A stretch of 45,512 nucleotides of DNA from an uncultured Eubacteriales bacterium (GTDB lineage Bacteria > Bacillota > Clostridia > Oscillospirales > Oscillospiraceae), in the NCBI GenBank assembly GCA_900546915.1, contig UREY01000017.1, positions 1 through 45,512 of the forward strand, read 5' to 3'. Positions within the stretch are counted from its first letter, which is position 1, and each line of letters opens with the position of its first letter. The notes under the pieces are model-generated. The model had not been told where the DNA came from, made no database searches, and was given only the letters and a program-made list of their open reading frames with translations. Shown here in pieces: positions 34,701 to 41,910 of this stretch. A program made the translations under genes and the position numbers.

Positions 34701-37700
34701 GGGAGGATGGCGTAGAGGCTCCAAGCGGCGTCGGAGGTGCTGTTGACCGCGTTGCGCTCCGGGAAGTAACGCTGGTCGCCCACCAAGCCAATGGTGCTGT
34801 CGTAGTAGCCGTATACGTTACCTGTATAGGCATAACCGGAGTCGTCTCCCGCAGGGCTCCAGGCAAACACATTCTTGATCTCGGCGTTGATGTGGCTGGG
34901 CCGCTGGGCGGTGCCGTAAATGGTTTCCAGGTAGGAGCCGGTGTCGAACATGGACGGGTCGCTCCAGCTGCCGTACCAGCCCAGCAAAGGAATGGAATGG
35001 GTGATGCCGGTGACGCCTTCTGCGCTGGCTACCGGCCGGGCGTATACATAGCCTTCCACATAGAAGCCGTTGTCATAGCCCAAAGCCTTCATATTTTCGG
35101 CGGCCTGCTCCGTCACCCGGATGCTGACGGTGACCTTGGTAGAGCCGCCGGCGGGGAGGGTAACCTGATTGCCGTTTACCGTTTCCCCGGTGTAAGCGAC
35201 TTCCGCACCCAGGGCAACCATTTCGTCGGCGGTGAGGTTGTAAGTTTTCCCACTGTCCTCTGCCACCAGGGTATCGGTGGTCAGGATCGAGGCGTCCAAA
35301 TCGTAGGTCAGCGCATTGCCGGTGAGGTTGTACAGAGTAAAGGCAAAGCTCCAGCCTTGATCGCCGTCGCCCAGCTCAGCCTTGACCTTTCCGTCCGGCT
35401 GGCCGTCTACCAGGAGGAAGGACTGGGCGTTGACGGCGTTTCGGATGTTGGCCAGGCCGGCGCCCTGGTTCCGTACGGAGTATTCCACACCGCTTGCTTC
35501 TTCCACCAGGGGCTGCGCGGTGGACATGAGCAGAGACTGGGCCAGCGCCCGGGCGGTGAACGCTTCGTTGCCGGTGACGGAGCGGGCCTTGGCAAGCAGG
35601 TCATGTTCCCGGATGTACTGGCTCATCAAAGCAGTCAGGCCGGAGACATGGGGCGTTGCCATGGAAGTACCGGACATCACCTCGTACTGATCGGTAGCGG
35701 AGCCCAGGCCGTTGACCGAATAGATCTCGCCGCCGGGGGCGGTGATCTCCGGCTTAATGGCCAGGCTGCCGGTGGTACCCCAGGAGGAAAAATCGCTCAT
35801 GGTGGGGTATTGTACATCTTCACCGTGATCGATGTGAAGGCCGGTGGTGACTTTCATCGTGGTCGCGTACAGGCCGTCTTCATTTTTGTTGCACAGGGAG
35901 AAGATGGCCTGGGCGTCTTCCATGGACAGTCCGCCGCAGGGTACGGTGGCGGTGGAGCCTTCGATGGTACCGCTGAGCGCGCCGGGGACGTTGTTGTAGA
36001 TCAACACAGCGGCGGCGCCGGCGGCGGCTGCAACTTCATGCTTGGTAGAGAAGTAGACGTCGTTCCCGCGGGCAACCAGGACCACCTTGCCGGTAAAATC
36101 ATAGCCGTCGAAATCAGAAAGACTGCCGGCGTAGATCCGGTCGTCGGTTTGCGTTCCGCCGGAAAGCAGGGCGGAGGGATCTCCCAGGAACACTACGTCG
36201 TAGGTGGTACCTGCTCCATCGGGGTCCAGCGTTGTCCAGGGCAGATTCACCCCGTCGGGCGTCACTTCAATGGCGGGTTCCCACGTACCACCAAAGAGGG
36301 TTTCGTGTTCCCGGACGGCGCCCACGTTGTCTACGCTGGCAACGGCGAAGGAGTTGGGGAAGGTACTGGGGTCGGAGATCATGGCGGAGCCGGCTTCGTC
36401 GGTGTACAGGTGCTGGTAGGCGTCGTCATGATCCGCCCAGTTACCGGAGTTACCGGCGGCGACGCACAGCACCAAGCCGGTCTGAACCAGTTCTTCCATA
36501 ATGCCGTCGACATAGGCAGAGTCCGAAGGATTCGTCTCATGGGCGGAGTCAAAACCGGGGTAGGCTGCGCCCAGAGACAGGTTGACCGCATCGCAGCCCA
36601 ACACAATGGCGTCCTCCACGGCGGCCATGTAGTCGCTGGAATAAGCGCCGCCGTTGACGCCGAAGACTTTCATGGTCAGCAGCTGGGCGTTGGGCGCTAC
36701 GCCGCTGACGCCTACCGTCTGTTCGGCGGACACGTAATAAACCTCATTGGCCAGCTGCTCCAGCAGCAGGTGCACGTCATAGGCACTGACGCTGCCGTTG
36801 CCGCTCAGGTCCGCATGCTCCTCATGGGAGATTTCGGTGCCCTGGACTACGTAGTCCATTAAGGCCTGAGCGTCGGCTTGCCCCAGGCTGCCGTCTCCGT
36901 TAAAGTCATAAACGGCGGCGGGATCAGCGGCGGGAATATAATCGTTGGCCGTGGCGATGCCGGCCACGTGAGAGCCGTGCTCGCCTTGGGTGTCATGATC
37001 GTGGGTGACATCCAGGGTGCCGTCCACGTAGTTGAAGCCGAAGGGCAGCTTGCTGCTCAGATACAGATCCTGAGCCGTCAGGCCGGTATACCGCTGGCTT
37101 GCGTTCAGCTGATTGAGGGCCTGACTCAGCTCCTGCTCATCCAGCAGCTCCAAGGAGGCGGCATAGTCCTCGGGGCTCATCCCATTCCGGCCGGCTTGGA
37201 GGGCCAGAGCATACTGGAAGGAGGCCGAATCGAAGGACTGATGGTCGGTATCTGTGCCGCTGTCGATGACGGCAATGCGGGCGCCTGCGCCGGTATAGCC
37301 GGATTCAGCCTGGACGTCTGCAGCGCCGGTCATTTCCTGGGCCACCACATTTCTGACGTCGGCTTGCATGGGTATGTAGCGGGTTTCCAGATATACGGCT
37401 TTGACGCCGGGCAGCTGGGCGATTGCGTCCAGCTTTCCGTAGGGAACATTGGCGGAAATGGCGTTTTCCGCTAAGGTCAGGTTCCAAATCACGTCCAGAG
37501 CTTGTCCGTCCAGAACCTCTTGGGAGATCCGCTGAGCCAGCTGATCCTGGGAGGCTTTTAGGCTCCGGCGGTAATCAGAGGAGGCCGCCGCCTCCAGGCC
37601 CTGGGTGGTGAGAGCGGAGGCCTGCTCCAGGACGATGGTGACGCGGACCGGGTCATTGTCTGCATGGAAAGAGGAGCCTTCCTCTATGGGAGATTGCGAA

Positions 37701-37861
37701 TTCATCCGCTCTGCGGAAACTTCGTCGGGGTCCATTTCCTCGAAGGACACCGGAATCCGGCTGTCGCTTTCCACAGCGTAGGTGCCGCTGACGCTTAAGC
37801 TCAGAACCATGGCCGCAGCCAGGACCGATGCCAGCAGACGCTTCAGGCGGGAATGTGTCAT
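31757..37861 (-). CDS. Giant secreted subtilisin-family protease with internal dockerin-like module
   Basis: A 2034-residue S8 peptidase of the lactocepin/C5a-peptidase kind. Signal peptide about 1-29; I9-like propeptide about 73-165; catalytic domain from about 190 with D200 (VIDSGTDTDH), H295 (HGSHVAG), oxyanion N471 (AAGNSG) and S733 (GTSMATPHVSG). Between His and Ser, residues about 318-370 form two calcium-binding dockerin repeats, DFNGDGSLGQADAQALMDYV and DLSGNGSVSAYDVHLLLEQL. A PA domain (about 575-670) also lies inside the catalytic domain. Then come Fn3-like segments, a propeller-like region (about 1280-1520), a Big2 Ig domain (about 1540-1632) and a final beta-rich region. No LPXTG or SLH ending is present. 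The ATG at 37861 follows AGGAAGG. It lies 40 nt after the cohesin-SLH gene. Confidence 0.93.
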   Translation of the reverse strand: MTHSRLKRLLASVLAAAMVLSLSVSGTYAVESDSRIPVSFEEMDPDEVSAERMNSQSPIEEGSSFHADNDPVRVTIVLEQASALTTQGLEAAASSDYRRSLKASQDQLAQRISQEVLDGQALDVIWNLTLAENAISANVPYGKLDAIAQLPGVKAVYLETRYIPMQADVRNVVAQEMTGAADVQAESGYTGAGARIAVIDSGTDTDHQSFDSASFQYALALQAGRNGMSPEDYAASLELLDEQELSQALNQLNASQRYTGLTAQDLYLSSKLPFGFNYVDGTLDVTHDHDTQGEHGSHVAGIATANDYIPAADPAAVYDFNGDGSLGQADAQALMDYVVQGTEISHEEHADLSGNGSVSAYDVHLLLEQLANEVYYVSAEQTVGVSGVAPNAQLLTMKVFGVNGGAYSSDYMAAVEDAIVLGCDAVNLSLGAAYPGFDSAHETNPSDSAYVDGIMEELVQTGLVLCVAAGNSGNWADHDDAYQHLYTDEAGSAMISDPSTFPNSFAVASVDNVGAVREHETLFGGTWEPAIEVTPDGVNLPWTTLDPDGAGTTYDVVFLGDPSALLSGGTQTDDRIYAGSLSDFDGYDFTGKVVLVARGNDVYFSTKHEVAAAAGAAAVLIYNNVPGALSGTIEGSTATVPCGGLSMEDAQAIFSLCNKNEDGLYATTMKVTTGLHIDHGEDVQYPTMSDFSSWGTTGSLAIKPEITAPGGEIYSVNGLGSATDQYEVMSGTSMATPHVSGLTALMSQYIREHDLLAKARSVTGNEAFTARALAQSLLMSTAQPLVEEASGVEYSVRNQGAGLANIRNAVNAQSFLLVDGQPDGKVKAELGDGDQGWSFAFTLYNLTGNALTYDLDASILTTDTLVAEDSGKTYNLTADEMVALGAEVAYTGETVNGNQVTLPAGGSTKVTVSIRVTEQAAENMKALGYDNGFYVEGYVYARPVASAEGVTGITHSIPLLGWYGSWSDPSMFDTGSYLETIYGTAQRPSHINAEIKNVFAWSPAGDDSGYAYTGNVYGYYDSTIGLVGDQRYFPERNAVNSTSDAAWSLYAILPTLMRNAADIMVSVTNTETGEVYYQDDYEFMDDYMISCFYYDLAGQWMDTTSDYGVGIEWDGTDPATGEALAEDTPITVSLYCAPEYYVDENGLVDWSQVGIGTELSFDFTIDNTAPTLSGGKDALTISRDGQTLYYTAQDNRYVAAVLLLDGAATTVVEYDYPDMPVKDLGKAVSGGFDLKAYREQYGNKAVIAVCDYAGNETYYAINLGGEGAPYGDLLAFQYNFWQGTCSWVAFNEDVSESESQLFASQEKFVCAEYLNGYVLAQSESGKLYAIAYEDILADSVDLESTYVASLENVYQDLAYSYAEGTMYGLVVEDAGSYLESAVYSINMMGTYLNEYEEEVAAYQEDWVMSRGGVYALALACDDEGSLYMLANATEETEENSTAQLWKAGLETDWSGTYMGAFQLVGDTGLEMDYLQSMTWDHNTESLYWARFCPTSTLSWESTLEKIDPDTAQCTTVGSLKDETCCLMAPLSAEAAAKEEHANVPAFDSSIVGTPIINQSIMTMNLGSTVTMSYQMDPWWTAHKDVVWSSSDETVATVSETGLVTAVDNGTCTITVAAKDDPSKFTTCAVTVTALDLKIEGIVSTQGATTGEVSGGSLYEYTMEAGVPTLNIQDAVTYPEEFQNYGSSLAASAYGRGSLWACEYGNSGMIYEIDPETGVVKDMLNPIDGDVMFGMSYSETTDRFNAIMNYYLFVDQPFTHEAEEEIGESYDDDLKQFTWHRFDLSEYLAASNRNFNTGETGNGSIVDVVFCGITTIEGGEPQELTSDFLGNYAMSGGATYTPTITLVLLDNVGRLWYIDEVVGMNLVTDDWGNSYYADSNNTMMIPSDFYGAFVQDYEDGTSNVFVIRELAETPMHDMYLAGTMPRITYHFSDLHYSESEDGRDMFFVSMYDYWNNGTTNQFYLYLPGVGTGEYAYDENWNRYEIKTPDVLYDIGTSGEHNIIATIHHAEVTGGLPELDTTADVLHPLYMSFYKG

Positions 37862-37901
37862 ATTGTATACCTTCCTTTCTCCGGTATGAGGCCGGTCTGT
37901 A

Positions 37902-38951
37902 TCAATCCTGGCACAGATTGAAGTTCATCCAGATTTGCGCGCATTGGCCTCTGGTGGCGGGGTTTTTAGGCGACAGGCCCTTTTCTGTGCCAATGAGAAT
38001 CCCGCGGTCTGTGGCCCAGGCCATCGCGGCTCTGGCCCAGCCGCTGACGGAGGAGGCGTCCGGGAACTGATTCAGCGCCTCTTCGTCTGCTTCCGTATTC
38101 CGGCCCAGATAGTCGGCAAAGCGGTACAGGAATGTGACCATCTGTTCCCGGGTCACATCTGAGTTGGGAGAGAAGGTGGTTTCGGAGGTCCCCATGACAA
38201 TTTCATTTTCCGCAGCCCAAGAAACGTATCCGGCATAGTAGCTCCCGGACTTCACGTCGGTAAACGCGGTTGTTGCATTCCGATCTTCCTCTACGCCGGC
38301 CATACGGCCCAGTACCGTGATAAACATGGCCCGGGACATGTGGTGATTGGGTGCGAAACGAGTCTCCGTCATGCCCTGGAACAGACCCTGCGCATAGACG
38401 TATTTTACCGCTTCATAGTACCACTGATCTTCCGCTACATCCGTGAAGGGCATTTGGGCATTGCCGACTTCCACCACCGGAAGAGAAATATGGATGCCTT
38501 CCTGACCGTTGAAATCCTCCACGGTTACGGTCAGCGGCGTATAATTCCACTTACGATTGCTGGTGAAGTGCACAACAGCAATCACACTGCCCTCGGCTAT
38601 GGCGTCGCCGGCGGGCGATGCATAACCGAAGACCACGCTTCCTGCATTTTGACCGACGCTGGAAACGGCGCCGGTCATTTCCACGTCTGCATAGGACAGC
38701 AGGCCGCTGTCGTATGCAACTGTGATCCTGCCGCTGACGGTGTCCTGCGCCGCAGTGAGCGTGAGAGACACGGCCCCGGTTTCTTCGTCCACTGAGACGC
38801 CGGCCGTCATGACATCGGGAGCGTCCGCCGCTCCGGCCGGGATACCCAGCACAGAGACCAGCATGAGCAGGAGCAGGAATCCGGATAAGATTTTCTTCAT
38901 GGTTTTCATCCTTTCTGTGATTTCGTTTTGTGGTTGTCGGTGGATTGACAT
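37902..38951 (-). CDS. Cohesin-like and triple-SLH surface anchor protein
   Basis: A 349-residue exported protein. Signal peptide with hydrophobic core about 24-37; a cohesin-like domain about 46-160 (VAYDSGLLSYADVEMTG, VVFGYASPAGDAIAEGSVI, PLTVTVEDFNG); then three SLH repeats starting near FTDVAEDQWYYEAVKY, FTDVKSGSYYAGYVSWA and FPDASSVSGWARAAMAW. SLH repeats bind pyruvylated secondary wall polymer; cohesins bind dockerins. The start at 38951 has a near-perfect ribosome binding site (GGAAGGAGGT, 5 nt spacing); an in-frame ATG at 38900 would give a shorter, more typical signal peptide (332 aa) but weaker ribosome binding. It is the first gene of the operon with the dockerin-bearing protease. 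Confidence 0.82.
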   Translation of the reverse strand: MSIHRQPQNEITERMKTMKKILSGFLLLLMLVSVLGIPAGAADAPDVMTAGVSVDEETGAVSLTLTAAQDTVSGRITVAYDSGLLSYADVEMTGAVSSVGQNAGSVVFGYASPAGDAIAEGSVIAVVHFTSNRKWNYTPLTVTVEDFNGQEGIHISLPVVEVGNAQMPFTDVAEDQWYYEAVKYVYAQGLFQGMTETRFAPNHHMSRAMFITVLGRMAGVEEDRNATTAFTDVKSGSYYAGYVSWAAENEIVMGTSETTFSPNSDVTREQMVTFLYRFADYLGRNTEADEEALNQFPDASSVSGWARAAMAWATDRGILIGTEKGLSPKNPATRGQCAQIWMNFNLCQD

Positions 38952-39458
38952 GCGTACCTCCTTCCCCGTCCACCGCCGTATTTATTTTCAAACACGCTGC
39001 AGGAATTCTTACAGCGCATTTGAAGTGCCTGTTTCAAGTGCGAGAGATCAAAATTACGATTGATACACAGAATTAGCACAATAACAAAAGTGTAATTAAT
39101 GGCAATTTTGCACAAAAATGCCCCCTGCAGCCTTATGCAACTATAGCACATTGCAGAAGATTATGCAACACACGTCATAAAAACGCCGTCTTAAGTTTTG
39201 AATTTTATGATACTGAAGTAATGCGGTGTTGCAAAACGTCATGCGCCATATACCATTTAACGATAGAGTGTTGCAAAATTCGGCTTGTTCTTTCTCTTGC
39301 TTTGCGAACGTGTAATATAATTCATGATTGTATGTTAGCATAAAATCTATGCGTTTGCAATGTGAAAAATTGAACAAAATCTGAGCGAAAGTTTGTTCAA
39401 TTTAAACAAAAAGTGCAATAGAAATTACAAAATTTGGAAATTTTATACAAAAATTACC
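38952..39458. promoter_or_regulatory. A+T-rich regulatory interval upstream of the cohesin-SLH operon
   Basis: No supported gene. On the minus strand promoter P1 has -35 TTGCAT (39163-39168), 17-nt spacer and -10 TATAGT (39140-39145), giving a 5' leader of about 180 nt. A second candidate P2 has TTGCAA (39355-39360), 17 nt, TAACAT (39332-39337). GTGTTGCAAAA occurs twice on the plus strand, at 39226-39236 and 39268-39278, exactly 42 bp apart, and TGCAACAC in inverted orientation at 39165-39172. A 9-bp perfect inverted repeat, TTGAACAAA / TTTGTTCAA, is at 39370-39400. Confidence 0.6.
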
Positions 39459-39481
39459 AAAAAGGTCGGAAACGTCCGGCC
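39459..39481 (-). terminator. Terminator of the small-protein trio
   Basis: On the minus strand stem GGCCGGA / TCCGACC (one mismatch) with loop CGTT, followed by TTTTT. A further inverted repeat GGCCTTGGG / CCCAAGGCC lies at 39492-39526, nearer the last gene. Confidence 0.7.
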
Positions 39482-39531
39482 CACAAAATTTGGCCTTGGG
39501 TGTGTTTGTCAACAGCGCCCAAGGCCGGGAA

Positions 39532-39885
39532 TTATAGGAGAAAAAATAGAGCAATGGTCATCAGAGCGGAGGAGGAATCCTCGGCTCCGTCATAAATGAG
39601 AAGCAAAAGAATCAGAAGCATGAGCAGATCGCCGGTGTCCATGTTTTTGGGCAGCAAGTCCCGGAAAAAACCGAGCGCATTGGAGGGCTCTCTGCCTGGC
39701 GGCGGTCCACAGGGCGGTTCCGGCGGCGGGCAGGGCGCAGGCGGCCCAGGCGGCTCCGGTGGGCAAGGCTTTTCCGGCGGCGGACAGGGAGGGGGTTCCG
39801 GCCTGGGCGGCCTGGGAGGATGCGGCTCAGGGATGCGGTTGCGCTGAAAGGTTCCGTCCCCCTGGGGAATGTAACGATTGTACAT
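39532..39885 (-). CDS. Proline-rich protein with C-terminal hydrophobic segments
   Basis: A 117-residue protein in two parts. Residues about 15-70 are mostly Pro with Glu, Arg, Cys and Gly (EPPPCPPPEKPCPPEPPGPP). Residues about 73-117 read GFFRDLLPKNMDTGDLLMLL, then two short hydrophobic stretches separated by YDGAEDSSS. This C-terminal pattern occurs in small clostridial proteins that I associate loosely with sporulation, without a known function. The ATG at 39885 follows AGGTGA and lies 6 nt after the preceding gene. It is the last gene of three. Confidence 0.75.
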   Translation of the reverse strand: MYNRYIPQGDGTFQRNRIPEPHPPRPPRPEPPPCPPPEKPCPPEPPGPPAPCPPPEPPCGPPPGREPSNALGFFRDLLPKNMDTGDLLMLLILLLLIYDGAEDSSSALMTIALFFLL

Positions 39886-39891
39886 AGCGGT

Positions 39892-40305
39892 TCACCTGCC
39901 TGATAAGATTTGAGGACCGAGCTTTTGCAGGGCATTTCCTGCAAGGCGGGAGATTCTCGCTACCTGAATGGCCCGGTCCAGCTTTTCCGCCCGATCGGGG
40001 CGGATGAAAGGCTTAATGGCTTGAAATAAGGCCAGTTGCCGCTCATCACCACCGGATTGGCGGGACAGCTGTAAAAAACCTTGAATCAATTGGGCGGGGT
40101 CCGGCTGCTGAGATGGTTGAGACTGCTGAGGGAGCTGGGGCAGCTGGGGCGGCGGCGCGGAAGGTGCGGCGGGAGTCGGTGGGGCGGCCTGCTGAGGCGG
40201 GCCGTTTTGACCTTGCAGGCCCATGCTTTGGGCCAGGGCCATGATTTGCTGCATGGCCTGTGGATTGCTGAGAATGCCGTTGAGCATGTCGTTTAATTCT
40301 GCCAA
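39892..40305 (-). CDS. Uncharacterised Gln/Pro-rich protein (137 aa)
   Basis: A 137-residue protein with an N-terminal helix (MAELNDMLNGILSNPQAMQQ), a Gln- and Pro-rich linker (about 33-70) and a C-terminal helical part ending LAGNALQKLGPQIL. No membrane segment. The start codon is TTG at 40305, supported by AGGAGG 7 nt upstream; it starts 2 nt after the previous stop. It is the middle gene of a three-gene unit. Function unknown. Confidence 0.78.
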   Translation of the reverse strand: MAELNDMLNGILSNPQAMQQIMALAQSMGLQGQNGPPQQAAPPTPAAPSAPPPQLPQLPQQSQPSQQPDPAQLIQGFLQLSRQSGGDERQLALFQAIKPFIRPDRAEKLDRAIQVARISRLAGNALQKLGPQILSGR

Positions 40306-40307
40306 AT

Positions 40308-40535
40308 TTATCGCCTCCTGTTGAGCTGATCCAGCAGAGCTGCCGCTTCCGGCGTACTCAGCAGGGGCTGGAGAATGGCCTTTGCGCCTTCGGTATTTCC
40401 GGCGCGCATGGCCTCTGCCGCCTGAGCCAGAGTATTTCCGCCGTCTTGCCGTAAGAGAGCCAGCAGCTGCTGCCCTTCTGCAGAAGCCAGAAGTTTTGCG
40501 GCTTCCGCCATAGAAAACCCGGAATTTTGCTGCAT
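40308..40535 (-). CDS. Uncharacterised small helical protein (75 aa)
   Basis: A 75-residue, Ala- and Leu-rich helical protein beginning MQQNSGFSMAEAAKLLAS and ending in EAAALLDQLNRRR. Of two nearby ATGs the one at 40535 is chosen because AGGAGG is then 8 nt upstream; at 40541 it would be only 2 nt away. It is the first gene of the trio at 39532-40535. Function unknown. Confidence 0.75.
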   Translation of the reverse strand: MQQNSGFSMAEAAKLLASAEGQQLLALLRQDGGNTLAQAAEAMRAGNTEGAKAILQPLLSTPEAAALLDQLNRRR

Positions 40536-40629
40536 TTTCATTGCCTCCTGTCCGGACTCCTGTTATAATAGACGCAGGGTACCGGTTCTTTGGTACACTA
40601 TATGCAGGGCAGGAGCGAATGGTGCGTCT

Positions 40630-41112
40630 ATGAAAATCTTGATTTTTTCAGATTCCCACGGTTGTATCGAGACCATGGAGGCGGCGGTGCGCCGGGAGCT
40701 GCCCCATATGATGGTTCATTTGGGAGATTTTTGGGCTGACGGAAAGCAGCTGCACAGCTTGTTTCCTCAGATTCCCATGTGTCAAGTGGCAGGAAACTGC
40801 GACCGGTATCGGTGGGAGCCGGTGCAGGATCAAATTTTAATTCGGCCTGTCGGCGGCGTCCTTTTTTACATGACCCATGGCCATCTTCACGGAGTGAAGC
40901 AGGGCCTTTTGCGGCTCCGCCTGGCTGCGGAGGAGGCGGGGGCCCAGGTTGTCCTGTTTGGTCACACACACCGAAGCTTTTGTCAGCTCCAGAACGGCGT
41001 TCTGCTGGTGAACCCCGGCTCATGCAGTGGGACCGGCGGCACGTATGCTGTGCTGGAAACGGCGGATGGAGGGCCGGCTTGTGAAATTCGGTCGGTACAG
41101 AGCTCACAATAG
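40630..41112 (+). CDS. YfcE/MJ0936-type metallophosphoesterase
   Basis: A 160-residue calcineurin-like phosphoesterase with all metal motifs: DSHG (about 8-11), LGDFW, GNCDRY, THGH and GHTH. Members hydrolyse phosphodiesters; the cellular substrate is not established. The ATG at 40630 has only a distant ribosome binding site (AGGAG about 15 nt upstream), so translation may be weak. It is followed 12 nt later by coaX. Confidence 0.92.
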   Translation: MKILIFSDSHGCIETMEAAVRRELPHMMVHLGDFWADGKQLHSLFPQIPMCQVAGNCDRYRWEPVQDQILIRPVGGVLFYMTHGHLHGVKQGLLRLRLAAEEAGAQVVLFGHTHRSFCQLQNGVLLVNPGSCSGTGGTYAVLETADGGPACEIRSVQSSQ

Positions 41113-41124
41113 GAGGAATGTAAT

Positions 41125-41901
41125 TTGATTTTAACAGTAGATATTGGAAATTCCAATGTGGTATTAGGCGGGGTAGAAGAAAAACGTATTGTATTTAAAG
41201 CGCGAATTGTCACCGATCCGATTAAAACGTCGGACCAATATTGCGCGGAACTGAAAACCATGCTGGAGCTGTTTGGAATCTACCCGCAGGATATCGAAGG
41301 GAGTATCATCGCCTCGGTGGTGCCTCCGGTTTTAAACTCGTTTCGGACTGCAGTTCGAAAGCTCACGGGAAAAAACTGCCTGGTGGTGGGACCCGGGTTA
41401 AAAACAGGCTTGAACATTCTCATTGACAGCCCGGCACAGACTGGAGCGGATCTGGTGGTCGGCGCCGTGGCGGCGTTGCGGGAATACCGCCCTCCTTTGA
41501 TTGTGGTGGATATGGGGACGGCCACCACCATTTCGGTTTTAGATCAAAACGGCAGTCTCATCGGCGGTTGCGTTTGCCCCGGCGTCAAAATCTCCCTGGA
41601 TGCGCTGACCAACCGGACGGCGCTGCTGCCGGGCATCAGCCTGGATCAACCCAAAAGGGCCATTGGCCGGAATACCATCGACTGCATGCGCAGCGGAATT
41701 ATGCTCGGAACGGCTTGTATGCTGGACGGGCTGATTGAACGAATGGAAAACGAGCTGGGAATGAAAACTACGGTGCTCTTGACCGGCGGGATTGGAAAAT
41801 TCATCCTGCCTATGTGTCAAACGAAAATGATTTATGAGGAAGACCTGCTGACAAAAGGTCTGGCAATTCTGTATCAGGAGAATCGCAGACTGGCGGAATA
41901 G
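41125..41901 (+). CDS. coaX: Type III pantothenate kinase
   Basis: A 258-residue CoaX that phosphorylates pantothenate in the first step of coenzyme A synthesis. It shows the phosphate loop VDIGNSNVVLG (D6), TGADLVVGAVAALREY, VVDMGTATTISV and LLTGGIG. The start codon is TTG at 41125: AGGAGG lies 8 nt upstream, and the only nearby ATG is directly followed by a stop. It lies between the phosphoesterase and the LysA-like gene with short gaps, forming an operon. Confidence 0.95.
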   Translation: MILTVDIGNSNVVLGGVEEKRIVFKARIVTDPIKTSDQYCAELKTMLELFGIYPQDIEGSIIASVVPPVLNSFRTAVRKLTGKNCLVVGPGLKTGLNILIDSPAQTGADLVVGAVAALREYRPPLIVVDMGTATTISVLDQNGSLIGGCVCPGVKISLDALTNRTALLPGISLDQPKRAIGRNTIDCMRSGIMLGTACMLDGLIERMENELGMKTTVLLTGGIGKFILPMCQTKMIYEEDLLTKGLAILYQENRRLAE

Positions 41902-41910
41902 GAGGCACGC

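Noticed and set aside
34565..36862. A 765-codon open frame on the plus strand inside the subtilase gene
   Set aside because: It is antisense to a gene with signal peptide, catalytic triad and known domains. It lacks a ribosome binding site, and its Gly/Val/His-rich product reflects codon bias of the opposite strand. The 518-codon frame at 31718-33274 is rejected for the same reasons.
39141..39377. A 78-codon minus-strand frame with repeated FCNT-like segments
   Set aside because: The repeats come from the GTGTTGCAAAA motifs of the promoter region, and there is no ribosome binding site.
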